Origin: Cycas panzhihuaensis
Taxonomy: Eukaryota > Cycadophyta
Direction of reading: 5' to 3'
Length of the DNA: 64,000 bases
Assembly: GCA_023213395.1 (NCBI GenBank)
Contig: CM041465.1
Coordinates: 196,051,741-196,115,740 of the forward strand
Positions within the stretch are counted from its first letter, which is position 1. Every line of letters begins with the position of its first letter. Made by a program: the position numbers and the translations under genes. Positions 11,875-25,010 of the stretch are shown piece by piece. The notes beneath the pieces were generated by a model, which saw only the letters and a program-made list of their open reading frames with translations, had not been told where the DNA came from and did not search any database.

Positions 11875-14200
11875 TGTTTCTCGCAAACTAGGAATGACAT
11901 GGATATTATGGCGACAAATAAGTGAAGGTATGTGCTCACTCTTCTATTTTGTTTAGCATTTATCATTCTAGATTACTTAATCATGTCTGTATGCTTTCGT
12001 TTACTAGTTAGCTAGCTCGGTGAGCTATATTTTCTTTAGCCAATGATGATTTTAATATTGGTAGATGGTCATCTAGCCTACCCTTTTGGCTTATTAGGCC
12101 AAGAAAGGTTATTTAGTACTCTTGCAAGGTCTTGTCAATCGATTTGCCTTATTATTTGTTTTGTATTTATCAATATTTCCCTTGTTTTGATTTTATTTTT
12201 GCACTATTTTTTACTATTTTCTTATTATTTGGTTCATCCCACGTTCCTTGCTATATACCACATTGCCTGATGATTGGTTGCTATGATTTTTGTATGACAA
12301 AGTGGACTATTTACTAGAGAAAAGTAGTATTGCAAAGTTCTTTGTGGTATAATTGTCAGTTAACTAGAAATTAACTTGAGGTCATTAGATGCCATATTTA
12401 TTGCACTTATGCAGTCCATAGTCATTGTTTATTAGTCATGTACTTTACCATATTAATTTTATCAAGCTTAAGGAGCCTTGTCATATCAAAAAGCACATGA
12501 ATTCACATGGTTTTGAAGGAAATCCATGGGCAAGACCCATGGATTTGGATCCATTATTTTTCATTATACCGTGGACTAGAAACTAGCTATCTAAACCTCA
12601 CCTTTAGATATTTAACCTTCTATTTTATTAATGGAAGGGGAGGTCATGTGTTTATGTGATGGTACTACCATTATGCTTCTAAAATTTCATTAGGATTTGG
12701 TAATGAGCTTGATGTACACCCTTTTGCCTTTATCTTAGCTTGGAGATTTATGATCCAATGCTGTTATAGTGCCCTATAGTTAGAGAGTTTAGCCATTAAG
12801 TCCTTCTTTGATTAGTAGGATGAGGTAATCCTCCCATAACATTATTGGTAAGTTAATTTCATATTGTATTTGTGTTTTTTCCACTTTATATGAGCTAAGG
12901 ATTGCTCGATTCATCTTTTATTGGCTTTCTTTTGTTTTGTTCCCTAATTGTTATTTTTTCGTAGGGCAAGAGACTTTGTAAGAGGAAATTGCAACTAAGT
13001 ACAACTTGGTTTATCATCATATTTGGAGTCTTAGGAGCCGTTTTTGAGGCTCTCATCTTTATCTCACTAAGCTAGTGGTTTGTATGCTCTTATTGGTTAT
13101 TTCTTGATATTTTAGGCATATTTTTCCATAGTCTTAGTTTCTCCTTTTTGTGTGTGCTCTTCTTTTGCATTACAGGTGGAGCACATTGACATGATTGTAG
13201 GTTTTGGGAGTGCTTTAGACCAACTTCAACCGCTTCTTTCCACTCTCATCTCTTTATCTCTTCTCTTTCATAAGATTAGGTGCCTATTGCATAGTTAGAA
13301 CACTACCAATTTTTTGGTGTGAGTCTTCCAAAGTATAAGATAATCCTAACTTTAAATTATTTAAGCTTTTTATGGCATTTTGAGGTTAAACAATAAATGC
13401 TTTATTGTCATATAGGAATTAGGAAAGCATAAATGTTATTAAAATTTCTTTAGAAACCTAGTTCTTTATTACATGATAACTTAACTTTGCTTTGAGCTCA
13501 TATGCCACTTAGTGGAGAAAGAAGATCATGAAAAGCATAGAGTTTGGTAAATGAAGTGATTCGTCAGGTACCTCTTCAAATCCCAGTCGAAAGTAATCCT
13601 TCTTTCATTTTGTTTCTAAAATAATTAAAAAAGAATAGGAAGAAGAAGAAAAGAAAAATGGAAAAGTACTCATAGCTTTCTTATTTTATTTCAAAAAGAA
13701 AATATGTAAGGGAAGGGAAAGTAGGATTATTTATTAGTTTACATTAGTGTGCTTCCCTTCTATCGTTGCTCTCATAGGAGTAGATTTCTATTTCAACCTC
13801 AAAAAAGAAGAAAACAAACAAAAAAAAAAAAAGACGAAAAAAGAACAAAAAGGATAAAAGGAATAGTTTCTTTCCTTTGTACATCACATCACATTGTATA
13901 TATGTTCGATGTGTTTTACCTACATACTTAAGGGCCTAGGTGAAAGAGAAGATCTCATTTGTTACAAGTCCTCAAACTCATGAGGCTAAAATGTGCATGC
14001 TAGTTAGAATTGTTTGACCTACATTATTTATGTTACATATGCGTGTTACCCTTTGTTCGTAGCTAGCTTGAAAATAAGTGCCTTAGGAGGTGTATATACT
14101 CATAGCCATCCCTACATGATCTTTCTATACCCTAGAGATTTGTTGGAAGTTTACGTTTGTGTGTTCTCCCTCCCGCTCAATCGTGTTCATTAGCAACCAT
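11875..14200 (+). repeat. Left LTR of element D (Y1)
   Basis: Direct repeat partner of 54166-56605. The copies align from TGTTTCTC (11875) or TATTTCCTC (54166) to a TGTTCATTAGCA / TGTTCAATTACCA end. Shared landmarks are AACATGGATATTATGG-like, CACTCTTCTATTTTGTTTA, CACATGGTTTT.AAGGAAATCC-like and TCCTCAAACTCATGAGG. Identity over the first 230 bases is about 80% by eye. The unit is followed by gag-pol on the same strand, as a 5' LTR should be. A G-rich TTGGGTGTTGGC stretch (about 14216-14228) might be a decayed primer-binding site; I could not assign the tRNA. Confidence 0.65.
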
Positions 14201-14299
14201 ACTAGAGACTCACTAATTGGGTGTTGGCTTAGCACTACTTTGTCCCCACTTCTTCTCTCTTTGACTCTTATCACTTGAGTTAGGGAATCTATCCTATTC

Positions 14300-17200
14300 C
14301 ACCATGTGAGAATCCGTCATGCATATCATTTTCATCCATAAAAATTTGGGTGCATATCACCCCTACCCATTACGCTCATTTATTGGTCCCCCATATGTGA
14401 CGATTCTCTCATTGCTTATGAGGCCTTTCCCCTTTAGAATATAATTTAGGTTATTGTCTTATTCCCATGATTGACCATGTATCATCCATAGTGGTCCACA
14501 CTCCTTTGGAATAGTCACATGACCTATTCTATTCCTACGGTCCCTACTAGCCTTACACCCATGACTAACACCACCCCGATGGTTCTTACCCTTATGATTA
14601 ACTCCTTCAAGAGGTTGTAGACCCTTTTTATTCGATTCAAGAGGTCATTGGGATTTATCAGAACCCAATAGATCCCCTCCCTCACATCGTTGGGTCCATT
14701 CCTCTTTAAGATCCTTTACAAGCTCTATAATCATCCACCCATTCATTCTTTTTTAAGCAAATTCAAGAGGGTGAGCATGTCTTAGTCTTTGTTTAGATTC
14801 ACACTTCCCCATATGATACTTTGGTAGCCATAAGGGCCCATTTCAAGGCAACAATAGGTGAATCAACTCTTACTTAGGCATGATGCCTAATCTTTAATGC
14901 CCATGTCTCTTCTTCTACTATCCTTGTCTTGACTAAACCTACACAGTCACTCTTCACCCTAAGATGAAGCTTAACCCATGACTCCACCTACCTAGGCTAT
15001 TCCCACCACCTCTTCATATGTTGATCCCCCACATAGGGTTGGGAGCCAACTGTCTTAGGCTATCCCTTAATCTGTTCCTTACATTCCTCATCCTACTTCC
15101 TTTACATCTGTATTATATACATCCATTCCCCAAATAAGCATGACTTGGACTCCTCTCGTTGTTCCTTCTATCCCATGTCATCCCTATCATATGGGACTTG
15201 GTGGGGGCCCTTTATCCTATCCTCACCCACATCATACTGAATGACCCTACCATGTATATCCCATAAGGATACACTACCCAATAATGGGGGCATGGTGGGC
15301 CTTGTTCCTTACTTACATATGGCATGGATCCTCTCCACCCTTACAGAGTTACCCCTTTAATTAGGGGCTTGTTTAGATAAAACTACCTTCTACACCCTTC
15401 CTCCTACTCTAGCTACCCAAATCCATCAACTATTCCCCTACCTAGCCCATCTTATTTAGTTTGGCCTGCTTAAACCCATTAAACCCCTCTTGTGGTACTA
15501 TCTGTTCTGAATTATGTTATTGCTGCTCTACATGGGGTTGTAGCTCAAGTAGGGCCATCATACTAAAATCCTTTACATAGTGCCCCAGGTTATCCTACCC
15601 ACCACCACATGTGCCTTGCCTTTATTCTAGAACACCACTACCTTACCAAACCAGGGCCATGTCCTAATATATTCTTGAGTACTTGCCCTATCAATAGAGG
15701 CATTCTTCTTATCTTAGGGCCCAATCCCAATCTAATTACTATCCCTAACCATCTTACCCTCCTCCTAATACTTTAGCCCAATCATGGGCATGTCCCTTTG
15801 TTGACTATAAGATCAATTCTCTCTCATTAATAGCATTGAAGACTAGCCTGCCTCCCCATCCTCCCAAAGTGTCTAAATTTGAGGGAACTTCATACTAAGA
15901 TCCTGCAAATCATATCAAGGTATTTGCCATGGTGTGCATCAATTTTTGGGTTTATGATCATATTTTAATGAAGTTATTTCTAAGCTCTCTTTAGGGAGAC
16001 ACTCTTAAATAAATGGTTTTATCACCTTTTAGCCCACTCCATTCTTTGCTTTCAATAGTTAGTTAATGTCTTTATCAATTATTTTGGCATAACTCACCCC
16101 TTTAAAAGTGGGTCTAAGGCCCTTCTTTCCCTCAAACAAGGCCAAGATGAACTCAACTAAGATTTCATCTGATAATTTCATGCTATCCTTCACTCTTTAA
16201 AGGCCATGCAACTTGAGGATTTGAAAAGGGATTTCTTTGTAAATGCCCTTTGCCTTGAGGTCCATGCTGAAGTACTCAAGATGGGTGCATGGATATGTGA
16301 TTTAACCATAACTAAATACTTGGCTCTTGAGTCTATTAAGATCTAAGTAGGTCTTAAAAAGGTTAATAGACCTCCCCATTTTGTGAGGCACTCCCTCCCT
16401 TGAAGATTAAAATCCATAACTAATAGCTCCTAGGCCTCCTATTAGTAACATTAACAAAATGATGGACTTTGTTACCTCTATTGTGTGGTCATTTGAGTGA
16501 GTAATCAAAGACCTTAAGCTTCAATCGAAGCAACCTATTCCCAAACCACTAGTTCCCTCTCATTAGTATAGGCTTATATACTAAACTGCGCAAACCATTG
16601 TCCTAATGAAAGGGGGGAATCCTAACCCTCTCCAAGAAAAGAAATCTCAACCTCTCTTCGAGAAGAGGTGATGCACCATCCACAAACATTGTACTAATGA
16701 TGGCACTCATTACTAGACCTAACACCTTAAGTTAGCGCCCCCTTAAGATCCATTATGACAACTAGATCCTAAATCAAACCTAGATTAATCGATCCATTAT
16801 GATCTATTTCTAAACTATGATATTCCTAAACAAACCCATCAATGATAAAACTAATGAGGTAAGGAATGTTCCTAACCTCAATAGAGTTATACTCCATCTA
16901 GCCCACCCTCTAGTCAATCTAAAGGTAAAACCTAGGCTGAGTCAACCAACCCAACCATCCCTATAATCCAAGACACACCTCTACCTATCTAACACTATAA
17001 TGCTAAGTGTTAAAAGGTGATCCATATATTAGAAACCATATAGGTCTTCACAGTAACCCATATCTAAGAAATTAAAGAAGTTAGAGAAGCTTCATCATCC
17101 CAATAACTACTTACTGATCCTTCCCCAATTAAGATTCCCATCATCCCAAATATGATACCTATTTACCCTAATTACTATAATTTTAAGAGGGCCCTTCCCT
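14300..17200 (+). pseudogene. Element D gag remnant
   Basis: Heavily mutated gag region. Between about 15870 and 16360 one reading frame, with several stops, keeps the core of a retrotransposon gag (capsid) domain: KFEGTS near 15884, then ALKWF-like NKWFYHL near 15998, VFINYFGITHPF near 16066, and a region typical of Tat/Athila gag proteins. 14300-15870 and 16400-17200 give only short proline- and serine-rich fragments and no certain domain. The gag protein would package element RNA. Numerous stops in all frames show long decay. Confidence 0.7.
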
Positions 17201-20200
17201 AACCCATCCGCAAAGGGAATCCCTTCTCTATTATTGATGAGCTTTATGCCATTTCCACTGGAATGTCTATGATGGATGTATTACGTAATTTCCCTGACCA
17301 ACAAGCCTTACTTCTAGAAGCTCTTAGGCATAAGGAGTTTCTAGTTCACACAATAACCACTACATCCTAAGAATTGCATGTCATTACTTTTGAGGAGCAT
17401 GAACAACATTAGCATTACCCATTTTCTATTACCATTGAGACCCCAAAATTTACCCTAAAGAGAATAATTATAGATAATGGCTCTTTAGCAAATGCCATGC
17501 CCATTTGAATGCTCTTAAAACTAGGCATTGGGGCTCTTAAATCTATCTTGTGGAAGTGCTAAGGATATGATGGTAGTGAAAAGGCGCTTTTTGGGACCAT
17601 TGCCTTACCCTTAATGTTAGAAGATAAAACAATCTCCATTGACACTGTTATCTTAGATATCAACATTAACTATAATATCCTTTTAGGATGGCCATGGTTG
17701 GACCAAATAAGAGTTATTTGCTCCTTCCTATGGGGACAACTTAAATTCATCCATGAAGGACAAGTTTGAGTTATAGCCTGTGAGCCCACTTGCCCCCACC
17801 CCCTGACCTTGATCATTGCTCCTAGTTTGCCAAGCCATCTTCAATACCCTAGATAATGATCTTAACACACTTGACCCTTCCTTAGCGGGCTTTTTTTAAG
17901 GCCCAGACCTCCATCATAAAATATATCCTCTGTCTCTTAGACCCAATATGGAATGTTTCACCTCCATTGGTGTAGGTAGTTATGGATATGTAGTCATGCC
18001 TAGTAACCTTGAATTCAATAATGAGGAATTTGAGCCCACCACAAGATAGTTGGCTAATATTTCTTACTCCCAAGGAGAAATGCCTCAGGAAGACATCCCT
18101 TCTCCCTTTGGTATGAACCTACACACTCCCCATGCCTGCTAGTTCCAATAGGACTTAGGTGAGAGTGCATAAGCATGACCTTCTCAATGTCTTTCTTATT
18201 AAGAGTCCTCTTTCCAACAAACATGCTTAGCTCACTACTCAATGCAGTTACCCCATAAATAACACCTAGATCATCCAAGGGATGATCAACCATTGTTAGA
18301 ACCATACTGGCCCATTCCTTCTCCTCCCATCCAAGTGAATTTTGAAGGGAGTGTCCCTTAGCTCATGGCTCATTTGGACACCATCCTTAGAGCCCATGAA
18401 TTCCCTTAACTCAAGCTTAGGCTTTCATCCATTACCTTGACCTATTCATCACCCTCGTTATAAACCATTAATATGGTTCAACGTGTATGGGACTATCTAA
18501 ATCCTATGGTTATGAGGCTTTACCCTAACCAAGCCCTTCATATTTATGACTTAAATGAGGACTTTGAGTCACTCTTATCCTATGATGAATCAACCATCTA
18601 TGACCTAACTCCATATGACCTTTCCCATGAGCATCATAGACCCTTTATCTTTGACTGTAAGCCAGAGTACCATATTCATACCCCCACTCTTATTTTTCAT
18701 CAAATTTTATGTCTTCATTCCAATTCATCCAAAGAGTCCCCCATTATCTTAATTATGAAATCGATTGCTATATGGGCTTGCCTAATCAATGCTCAACCCC
18801 TTTTGCCATGTTTAAAACAATCCATAGGGTTGGTTACTTCGAAAATGATGAGGCCTTACTCAAGCACCTCTTGGGTTTAGCTCCTAATTTGCCCCAAAAT
18901 CATCATAAGGTAGGGTTTTAGAAAGGCCTAGCTATTGAATCCCCCCTTATAGGCCAGAATATAATTTGGGCCCTTTTTGATCCACAAATCGATTAGGCCT
19001 ACCTCATTTTGAGGAGGGAAATTTACTTTTAGTTGGAAAAATTATTGACATTATCCTTACCCTAGATAATATCATCAAAATTAGAGCTAATTCTCCTTAA
19101 GGAAGTTAGAGAATACACTAGCCTATTTTATCAACATGAAGGGTATAAGCCTTGAAATCGTAACCCATAATCTCACCACAATCTCTAGAGCTAAGCCCAT
19201 TTGGCAAAAATAATGACCTGTTTATCTTAGGTTGTTGGTAGTTATATAAATGGAGGTTCAAAAGATACATAATACGAGCCTTATCATATCAATAGACTAT
19301 CATAAGTAGGTATTTAACATTGTACCCATAACTAAGAAGAATGAGGCTATAGGCATTTGTATTAACTCTAGAGATATTAATCAGCCTGCCCCAAAGATAA
19401 TTTGTTCCTCCCATTTATATATGAAATAATTGATAGAATGATTGGATTTAAGGTCATTTCTTTAATGGATGAATTCTTAAGGTATAATTAAATTCAAATT
19501 TTGCCTAAAGACTGCTACAAGATAGCCTTCACAACATCTTAGGGGACATTTGCTTATGTGGTGATGCCATTCAATCTTAAAAATGTTGGTGTAACCTATC
19601 AATTGGCCATGCATTTTATTTTTCATGACCTCATTAATAAAATTATTAATGTTTTCATGGATGATTTGATGGGCCTTTCATGCAAAGGGGTCAATCATCC
19701 CACTGATCTAAGAAAAAATTTCCTAAGATGCAAGAAATTCCATGTTAGCCTCAACCCCAACAAGTGTATTTTTGTTGTCATAACTAACAAATTACTTAGC
19801 TTTTATATTTCATAAGAAAGGATCCAAGTTGATCCTAATAAAGTTAAGGTCATCTTAGAAATACCCCTACCTAAAACCCAAAAGTAAATCAAGTCGTTCT
19901 TATGTAGATTGGGTTTGTTGAAATGGTTCTTGGTAGATTTCACCTTGAATGCCAAACCCTCAATGAATCTCCTCAAGAAGGGAGTCCCATTTGTTTAGAC
20001 TTCAGAGACCTAAGCAACCTTCCAAGAGCTCAAACGAGCTCTCGTTTCACCTCCTATCTTGGCAACTCTTAGGTTTGACCAACCCTTCTTCTTATATACA
20101 TCCTCAACTAATGAATTTATTTGTACTATGCTAGCACAAGAAGATGATGCTAAAACCAAAAGGGACATTTATTTCATTAGTTGAACATTGGTCATCATTG

Positions 20201-21790
20201 AGATCAATTATACCCCTACTGAGAAGGAATGCTTGGCCTTAGTGTATGCCATCAAGAAACTAAGATATTATTTATTAGGTAACACTACCAATGTAATCAT
20301 CTACTTATACCCCCTCTAGTACCTTATGATGAGGTCTGACCTGATAGATTGAATAGGAAAATGGTTCATCCTCTTACAAGAGTATGACCTTAAGATTATT
20401 AATCATAAATCTAAAAAAGAGATGGTGGTTGTTGAGCAACTTACTCATGCACCCTCTCCTAACCCTTCTAACGTCCCAATTAATGACTTGTTAACTAATG
20501 AGATCATTTTTATCTTAGAGTGAGATATCAACCAAAGGAAAATTAATGAATAATGGTATGGTGATATAACCTATTATATAACTTAATAGTCTTACCTCTA
20601 AGATGCTAGTGATAAAGTTAAGCAATGAATAAGGGCCACTACTTAACAATACTTTCTAATATAAGATGTATTATATAAGTGATCACTTGAGGGGATCCTT
20701 CTCAAATGTATTAACCTTGATGAAACTAATACGATCCTCTATGAATCCCATGGTAACATATGTGGGGGGCATTTTGGGGAATAGTCCATTACCTAAATGA
20801 TCTTGCAGATGGGGTTCTATTAGTTGATGCTTTTTAAAGACACCCATGCCTGCGTACAATGGTGTAGGAAGTGCAAAGAGTACTCAAATATCATCCACCA
20901 ACCATTTGAAGCCCTACATGCTATAATGTCACCTTGACCCTTTTCTCAACGAGTCCTTGATCTCATTAGAGCCATCATGCCCTCATCTTCTTCCCAATAT
21001 AAGTTCATTTTAATTACTACATAATATGTTACCAAATGGCCAGAAGCGGTTCCTCTTTCATCAATGATGAGTAAGACAATCACCACATTCATCTTCTAAC
21101 ATATTATTTATAGGTTTGGAGTCCCTGACATTCTAATTACTAACAATGGAACCTCATTCTATAATAAGAAGATGGATGAGCTCTGTGAAAGATTTTAAAT
21201 CTCTCATAAGACCTTGTCTCCTACTACCCTTAAGTTAACTTTTAAATTAAGGCCTTTAATAAAACATTGATAAATATTTTAAAGAAGACTATGGGTAAAT
21301 CGTAATGTGTTGGAATTTACAATAGTATCTAGCTTTATGGGCCTACCACACATCTATTTGAATGGCTACGAGTATGACCCCCTTCTCCTTGGTTTACAGA
21401 TTAGAGGCCATCATACCACTTAAGGTGGAAATCCCATCTTTAAGGATTTCCTTTAAAGACTTTATTAATGAAGAATAGTGTTGCCAAGCCCATCTTCTTG
21501 ACTTAGAAGCATTAGATGAGAAATGACTGAATGCATATCAAGATAACCTAATGTCAAAGGATAAATCCTAAGGGCCTATGACAAACATGTTAGACCATAG
21601 TAGTTTGATCTAGTAGACAAAGTCTTAATGCTAGAGTATTTATATGATTACCTTCAAAAGTTTGGTCCTAAATAGGTTGGGCCATTTGTTGTTCTACAAA
21701 GTCTAGTTGATGAAACATATCACATAATAATGCTTGAAGGCCTTGAGTTTGAAAAAGTTATCGATGGGTAGTTGCTCAAGAAATTCTATA
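17200..21790 (+). pseudogene. Element D pol remnant: protease - RT - RNase H - integrase
   Basis: Decayed Ty3/gypsy polyprotein in classic order. Protease (about 17450-17780): DNGSLANAM in place of the usual D-S/T-G site, then the diagnostic ILLGWPWL and LKFIHEGQV. Reverse transcriptase (about 19280-19830): VPITKK, PFNLKNVGVTYQ and catalytic FMDD (near 19656). RNase H (about 20070-20460): PTEKECLALVYAIKKLRYYL. Integrase: a zinc-binding HGN...GGHFGE with CRKC (about 20750-20880), KWPEAVPL (about 21035) and NNGTSFYNKKM (about 21140), where the second catalytic aspartate has become asparagine. Stops and shifts are frequent. LLGRPWL-type protease sequence is typical of Tat/Athila elements; I did not separate the two. 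Confidence 0.85.
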
Positions 21791-22340
21791 GCTAACATTA
21801 CCCTCACTAGGGGCACCTTTGCTCTAGTAAGAGCCTAAATTGCCAACTTACTTTGAGATAACCCTAAACTACCTTTGTTACATGTTGTGCATTGCCTTCA
21901 CTAGGGGTATGCCATTAAGTCATGCTTATTCCCCCTTTCCATCCTTTTCCATTGGCAAGATTTCACCCCATAAGGGTATTATACTCCTCCATGAGCATTA
22001 ACTGGACTTATTATATCATGAGCATAAACTATCATTTGTGAATATTATTAAAAAATATCAAAAAATTAGAAAACTAGAAAAATTACCAAAAATATGCCCT
22101 CTTTTCATTCATTGTTTATACATACTTCGTTCCCCATCATTTCCCTTTCAACTAGCTCTGAAATGAGCCTAAACTATGTTTATTCTCTTATGGTTTCATG
22201 TCCATATGGTGTGATTCCACCTCATGCCCACTATGGCACCTTTCGCTCCACTGTGAGCATCCCTTTCCCCCATGGGCATTCCCTATAGGGGCATGAAACT
22301 CCTATATGAGTATAAAGTGGCATCTATAGGTCACATTATA
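21790..22340 (+). repeat. 3' UTR of D pol region with dispersed ATGAGC-type repeats
   Basis: Follows the integrase. Holds four loose copies of a core like ATGAGCATAAACTAT (21991, 22018, 22163, 22306) and an A-rich strip around 22048-22095. The organisation, including a GTAAGAGCCT start (about 21824), matches 53282-54060 near the right LTR. The two segments look like diverged copies of one kind of Tat-element 3' UTR. Confidence 0.5.
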
Positions 22341-22791
22341 TGAGCCCTACATGTCCCTATTAAGTTATTAGTCATGTTTTATGTGTTGTGTGTGCCATGA
22401 TTTCATCTACAAGATAATGTTAGCAAGTAGTGCATATAAATAAATCATAACTCATATCCAAGTTGACGTAATGTAACCAACATGCATCTATGCTAGAGTA
22501 CATGAGTATAAATCAAATAGTAGGAGCTCGAATCAACCTCTTATATGTATATAAATAAAAATGAGTATGTTTACATCAATTGATTGAGGGAACTAGTGTC
22601 CTTGTAAGGGTGTACAATTGCCCAATGGGCCTTATGGTACACTCTCCCTAACCCATGTAAGCCTAATATGCCTCTCTAAAAACCTTACAAATATAATACC
22701 ATATCATAGCCAATCTTCCCCCCTCTTATGTGGGTCTTGATCTATTTTCGGATCTTTAATACTCTTAAAATACTTTATTTTTCATATAAAT

Positions 22792-22874
22792 GGTCTTTAT
22801 GTAGTAGAAAAATGCCTTAAAAAGGCTTAAATAGTCTTCATTTAGTAGAAAAATGCCTTTAAAAGGCTTAAAAA
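22792..22874 (+). repeat. 41-bp tandem duplication
   Basis: Two units at about 22793 and 22834 share AGTAGAAAAATGCCTT and then AAGGCTTAAA. Each unit contains a short inverted repeat (GCCTT...AAGGC) that could form a hairpin. Confidence 0.85.
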
Positions 22875-22909
22875 ATGTAAAAAATGTATTTCTACAAGTT
22901 CAAATAGAT

Positions 22910-22998
22910 GCTACCAAGGTTCTACGACTGCTACCAAGGTGCTACGACTGTTATTGTAGGTGCGGCAACTGTTACTACAACTAAGGCAACTGCTACCT
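22910..22998 (+). repeat. 20-21-bp minisatellite, four units
   Basis: Successive units CTACCAAGGTTCTACGACTG, CTACCAAGGTGCTACGACTG, then two diverged units ending CGGCAACTG and AGGCAACTG, followed by the start of a fifth (CTACC). The first two differ by one base; the last two are older. Confidence 0.8.
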
Positions 22999-23903
22999 AA
23001 AAGTTAAAAAATGAAAAAATAATAAAAATAGAAATGATTTTGGTGGTGAAAACGGGACCCGTTTCACACGAAATTCAAGGAGAGACTACGCACATGTGTC
23101 CTCTACATATTTAAAGAGGAAAGTCTCTAAATTAGAATGATTTTTCCAAAATTTCATAAGCCGTTTTGGAATACGTTAGAAAACAGAAAAATGGAAAAAC
23201 CTCTTGCAAATGAAAACGCTTTTAAACAAAAATCTAGAGAGGAATAAAGGGGATTTCGACAGAGATTTTTGATAGGAAAAGGAGGACGCCCCCCCTGGAC
23301 GCAGTACAGAGCAAGATTCGAGAAGAGCTTCAAGAAATCACTTTCCAGAAAGAGAACAGCTCCAAAGACTAAAAATCTGCATTGATAGAGAAGAAGACTA
23401 AAGTGCAGTAGAATAAACCTGTTGCGGGGATCATGAAGCAGCTCGAAAGATCGAAGTTACAGCCAAGTGGAGAAGACAACAGTAGCAGCAGTCCCAGAAA
23501 GAGACGATAGCTAGATTTATTCACCAAAAAGAGGTTTTTGGTAATCAATAACCAAAAACGTTTTGCAGACTTTGAAGACAGAGGTTCCAGAGAACGAGTA
23601 GTAGCGCAAGGAGTGCCTAGCACTCAGTTTCTCTCTCCCAAAATATAGTAGTAGTCCCTTGCATGCTCAACAGAGCACAAACAAAAGGAGTTTTGTAAGA
23701 AAATTCTAAATATTTGTAATTCTATGTAATAATAATGTAAATTGTTCTAGATTTTGTTTTAATTGGTTAAAGTCTTCACTTTCCCATTCAAAATTTAGAT
23801 CAGGTCCCCTCTCTGGTGTCCTAGTGCTGCCTACTTAATTGTGCCTGAGACGTCATGAAGGCCTTGCCTCACTAATCTCATCCTTAGTCCATTGCTGTAG
23901 GAT

Positions 23904-23908
23904 AGTTA
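23904..23908. repeat. Target duplication of copia A, left copy
   Basis: AGTTA precedes the A 5' LTR, and AGCTA follows the 3' LTR (48615-48619). One C/T difference fits later decay. Confidence 0.7.
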
Positions 23909-23939
23909 TGAAAAGGGTTAATGACATAAGGTCATTACA
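23909..23939 (+). repeat. 5' LTR of copia A, first 31 bases
   Basis: TGAAAAGGGTTAATGACATA and following bases are identical to the start of the 3' LTR at 48317. The LTR is then cut by the gypsy element. The last five bases, TTACA, are the left gypsy target duplication. Confidence 0.95.
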
Positions 23940-24991
23940 TGATCCCAAAAGAGCTTAGTTGGTGAAGAAATCAATTATCAACCTTTCCTCTTTGAGATCC
24001 TGGGAGTTAGTGTAGAAAGCTCAATAACATCAAAACAACAATGAGCCCATGAAAGGAAAATTCTACACCAAATCAATTATTCTTGACATTGATCCAAAAG
24101 TATGATGAGTAATACTTTTATTAAACCATGAAAATCTCCATTTAATGGTGGAGAAATCAACTAGCAAAAGAATGGTAAAATTACAAGGAGTAAATGTTAC
24201 AATTATACCATAAGGGGATTCAACCCTCCAAATGCTTCTCCAAGGATGCTTCCCAAGTCAAGTCTCCAAGAACCACCTCTCCAACCTGTATAAGGGCTCA
24301 ATTTATAGAAAGAAACCTGAATTGCATGTTTAACAAGTGGCAATCATGCAAGTATAACCACTAACCACCAGAATGCATGTTGTCCAAGTGGCCTTCATAC
24401 AATTCTTAAAACGTTACAGTTTGTAACAGCTCTTAACATACTCCAATTTGGCTCAAATTTGGTACACGTATAGGAACGTATGTCCCCTCAGCTTCCTCAA
24501 ATTTTTAGCTCATTTGGATGTCATTTGACTGCATTTTTATTCATTTAGTAATAATATGTATTTGCTGTTTTTCTGCTGTCCAAGTGGCCTTCATACAATT
24601 CATAAAAGTTGTGGCTTGTAAATGACCTTAACGGACTCCAATTTAGCTCAAATTTTGTACACGTATAGGAACGTATGTCTCCTCCGTTTCCTCAAAATTT
24701 TAGCTCATTTTGATGTCATTTGGCTATGTTTCTATTCATATAATCAAAATATATATTTTCTGTTTTTTTCTGCTAACTGTGGGATTAATTTTTATGCAAA
24801 GACAAGGCTTGAACTCTAATCAAATGATATTTTCTGAACCCCACCTTTTGTACACATCTAGTGAGATGTGTCTTATCCCTTTAAACAAAATTTCATAGAG
24901 TTTTGATACCATTTGGCCATATCTCTTTTAGTTATGCCAATGCCTAGCATTTTCCACATCCTGTAAACATATGGTAGATCCTCCTGGATCA
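23940..24991 (-). repeat. 3' LTR of the gypsy element
   Basis: 1052 bp, bounded by TGATCC and GGATCA, matching 29598-30647 nearly base for base. Contains a 196-bp internal tandem duplication whose two units start at 24381 and 24577. Confidence 0.97.
24381..24772 (-). repeat. 196-bp tandem duplication inside gypsy LTR (also at 30039-30430)
   Basis: Both units begin TGTCCAAGTGGCCTTCATAC and contain ACACGTATAGGAACGTATGT. The same pair occurs in the other LTR at 30039 and 30235, with the same period of 196, so the duplication predates this insertion. Confidence 0.9.
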
Positions 24992-25010
24992 TGGCTCCCC
25001 CTTCCTTGGA
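24992..25010 (-). promoter_or_regulatory. Polypurine tract of the gypsy element
   Basis: On the minus strand CCAAGGAAGGGGGAGCCA abuts the 3' LTR. This purine run would prime plus-strand DNA synthesis. Confidence 0.85.

Larger units (their letters stand above)
22341..23908 (+). other. Non-coding LTR-like or promoter-like stretch
   Basis: No coding domain. It holds a 41-bp tandem duplication (22792-22874), a 20-21-bp minisatellite (22910-22998), a palindrome AACGGGACCCGTT (23051-23063), a TATA-like CATATTTAAAGAGG (about 23107), and AT-rich poly-A-like signals near 23700-23760. This layout resembles an LTR or a retroelement promoter region, but no partner copy exists in the window. Copia A interrupts it at 23909, and the sequence resumes at 48615. 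Confidence 0.4.

Noticed and set aside
18473-18921. 135-codon plus-strand frame as a host gene
   Set aside because: It lies between the protease and RT of element D in the right orientation and looks like the decayed pol spacer.
19558-19815. 85-codon frame as an independent small protein
   Set aside because: It is the RT core (PFNLKNVGVTYQ and FMDD) of element D pol.
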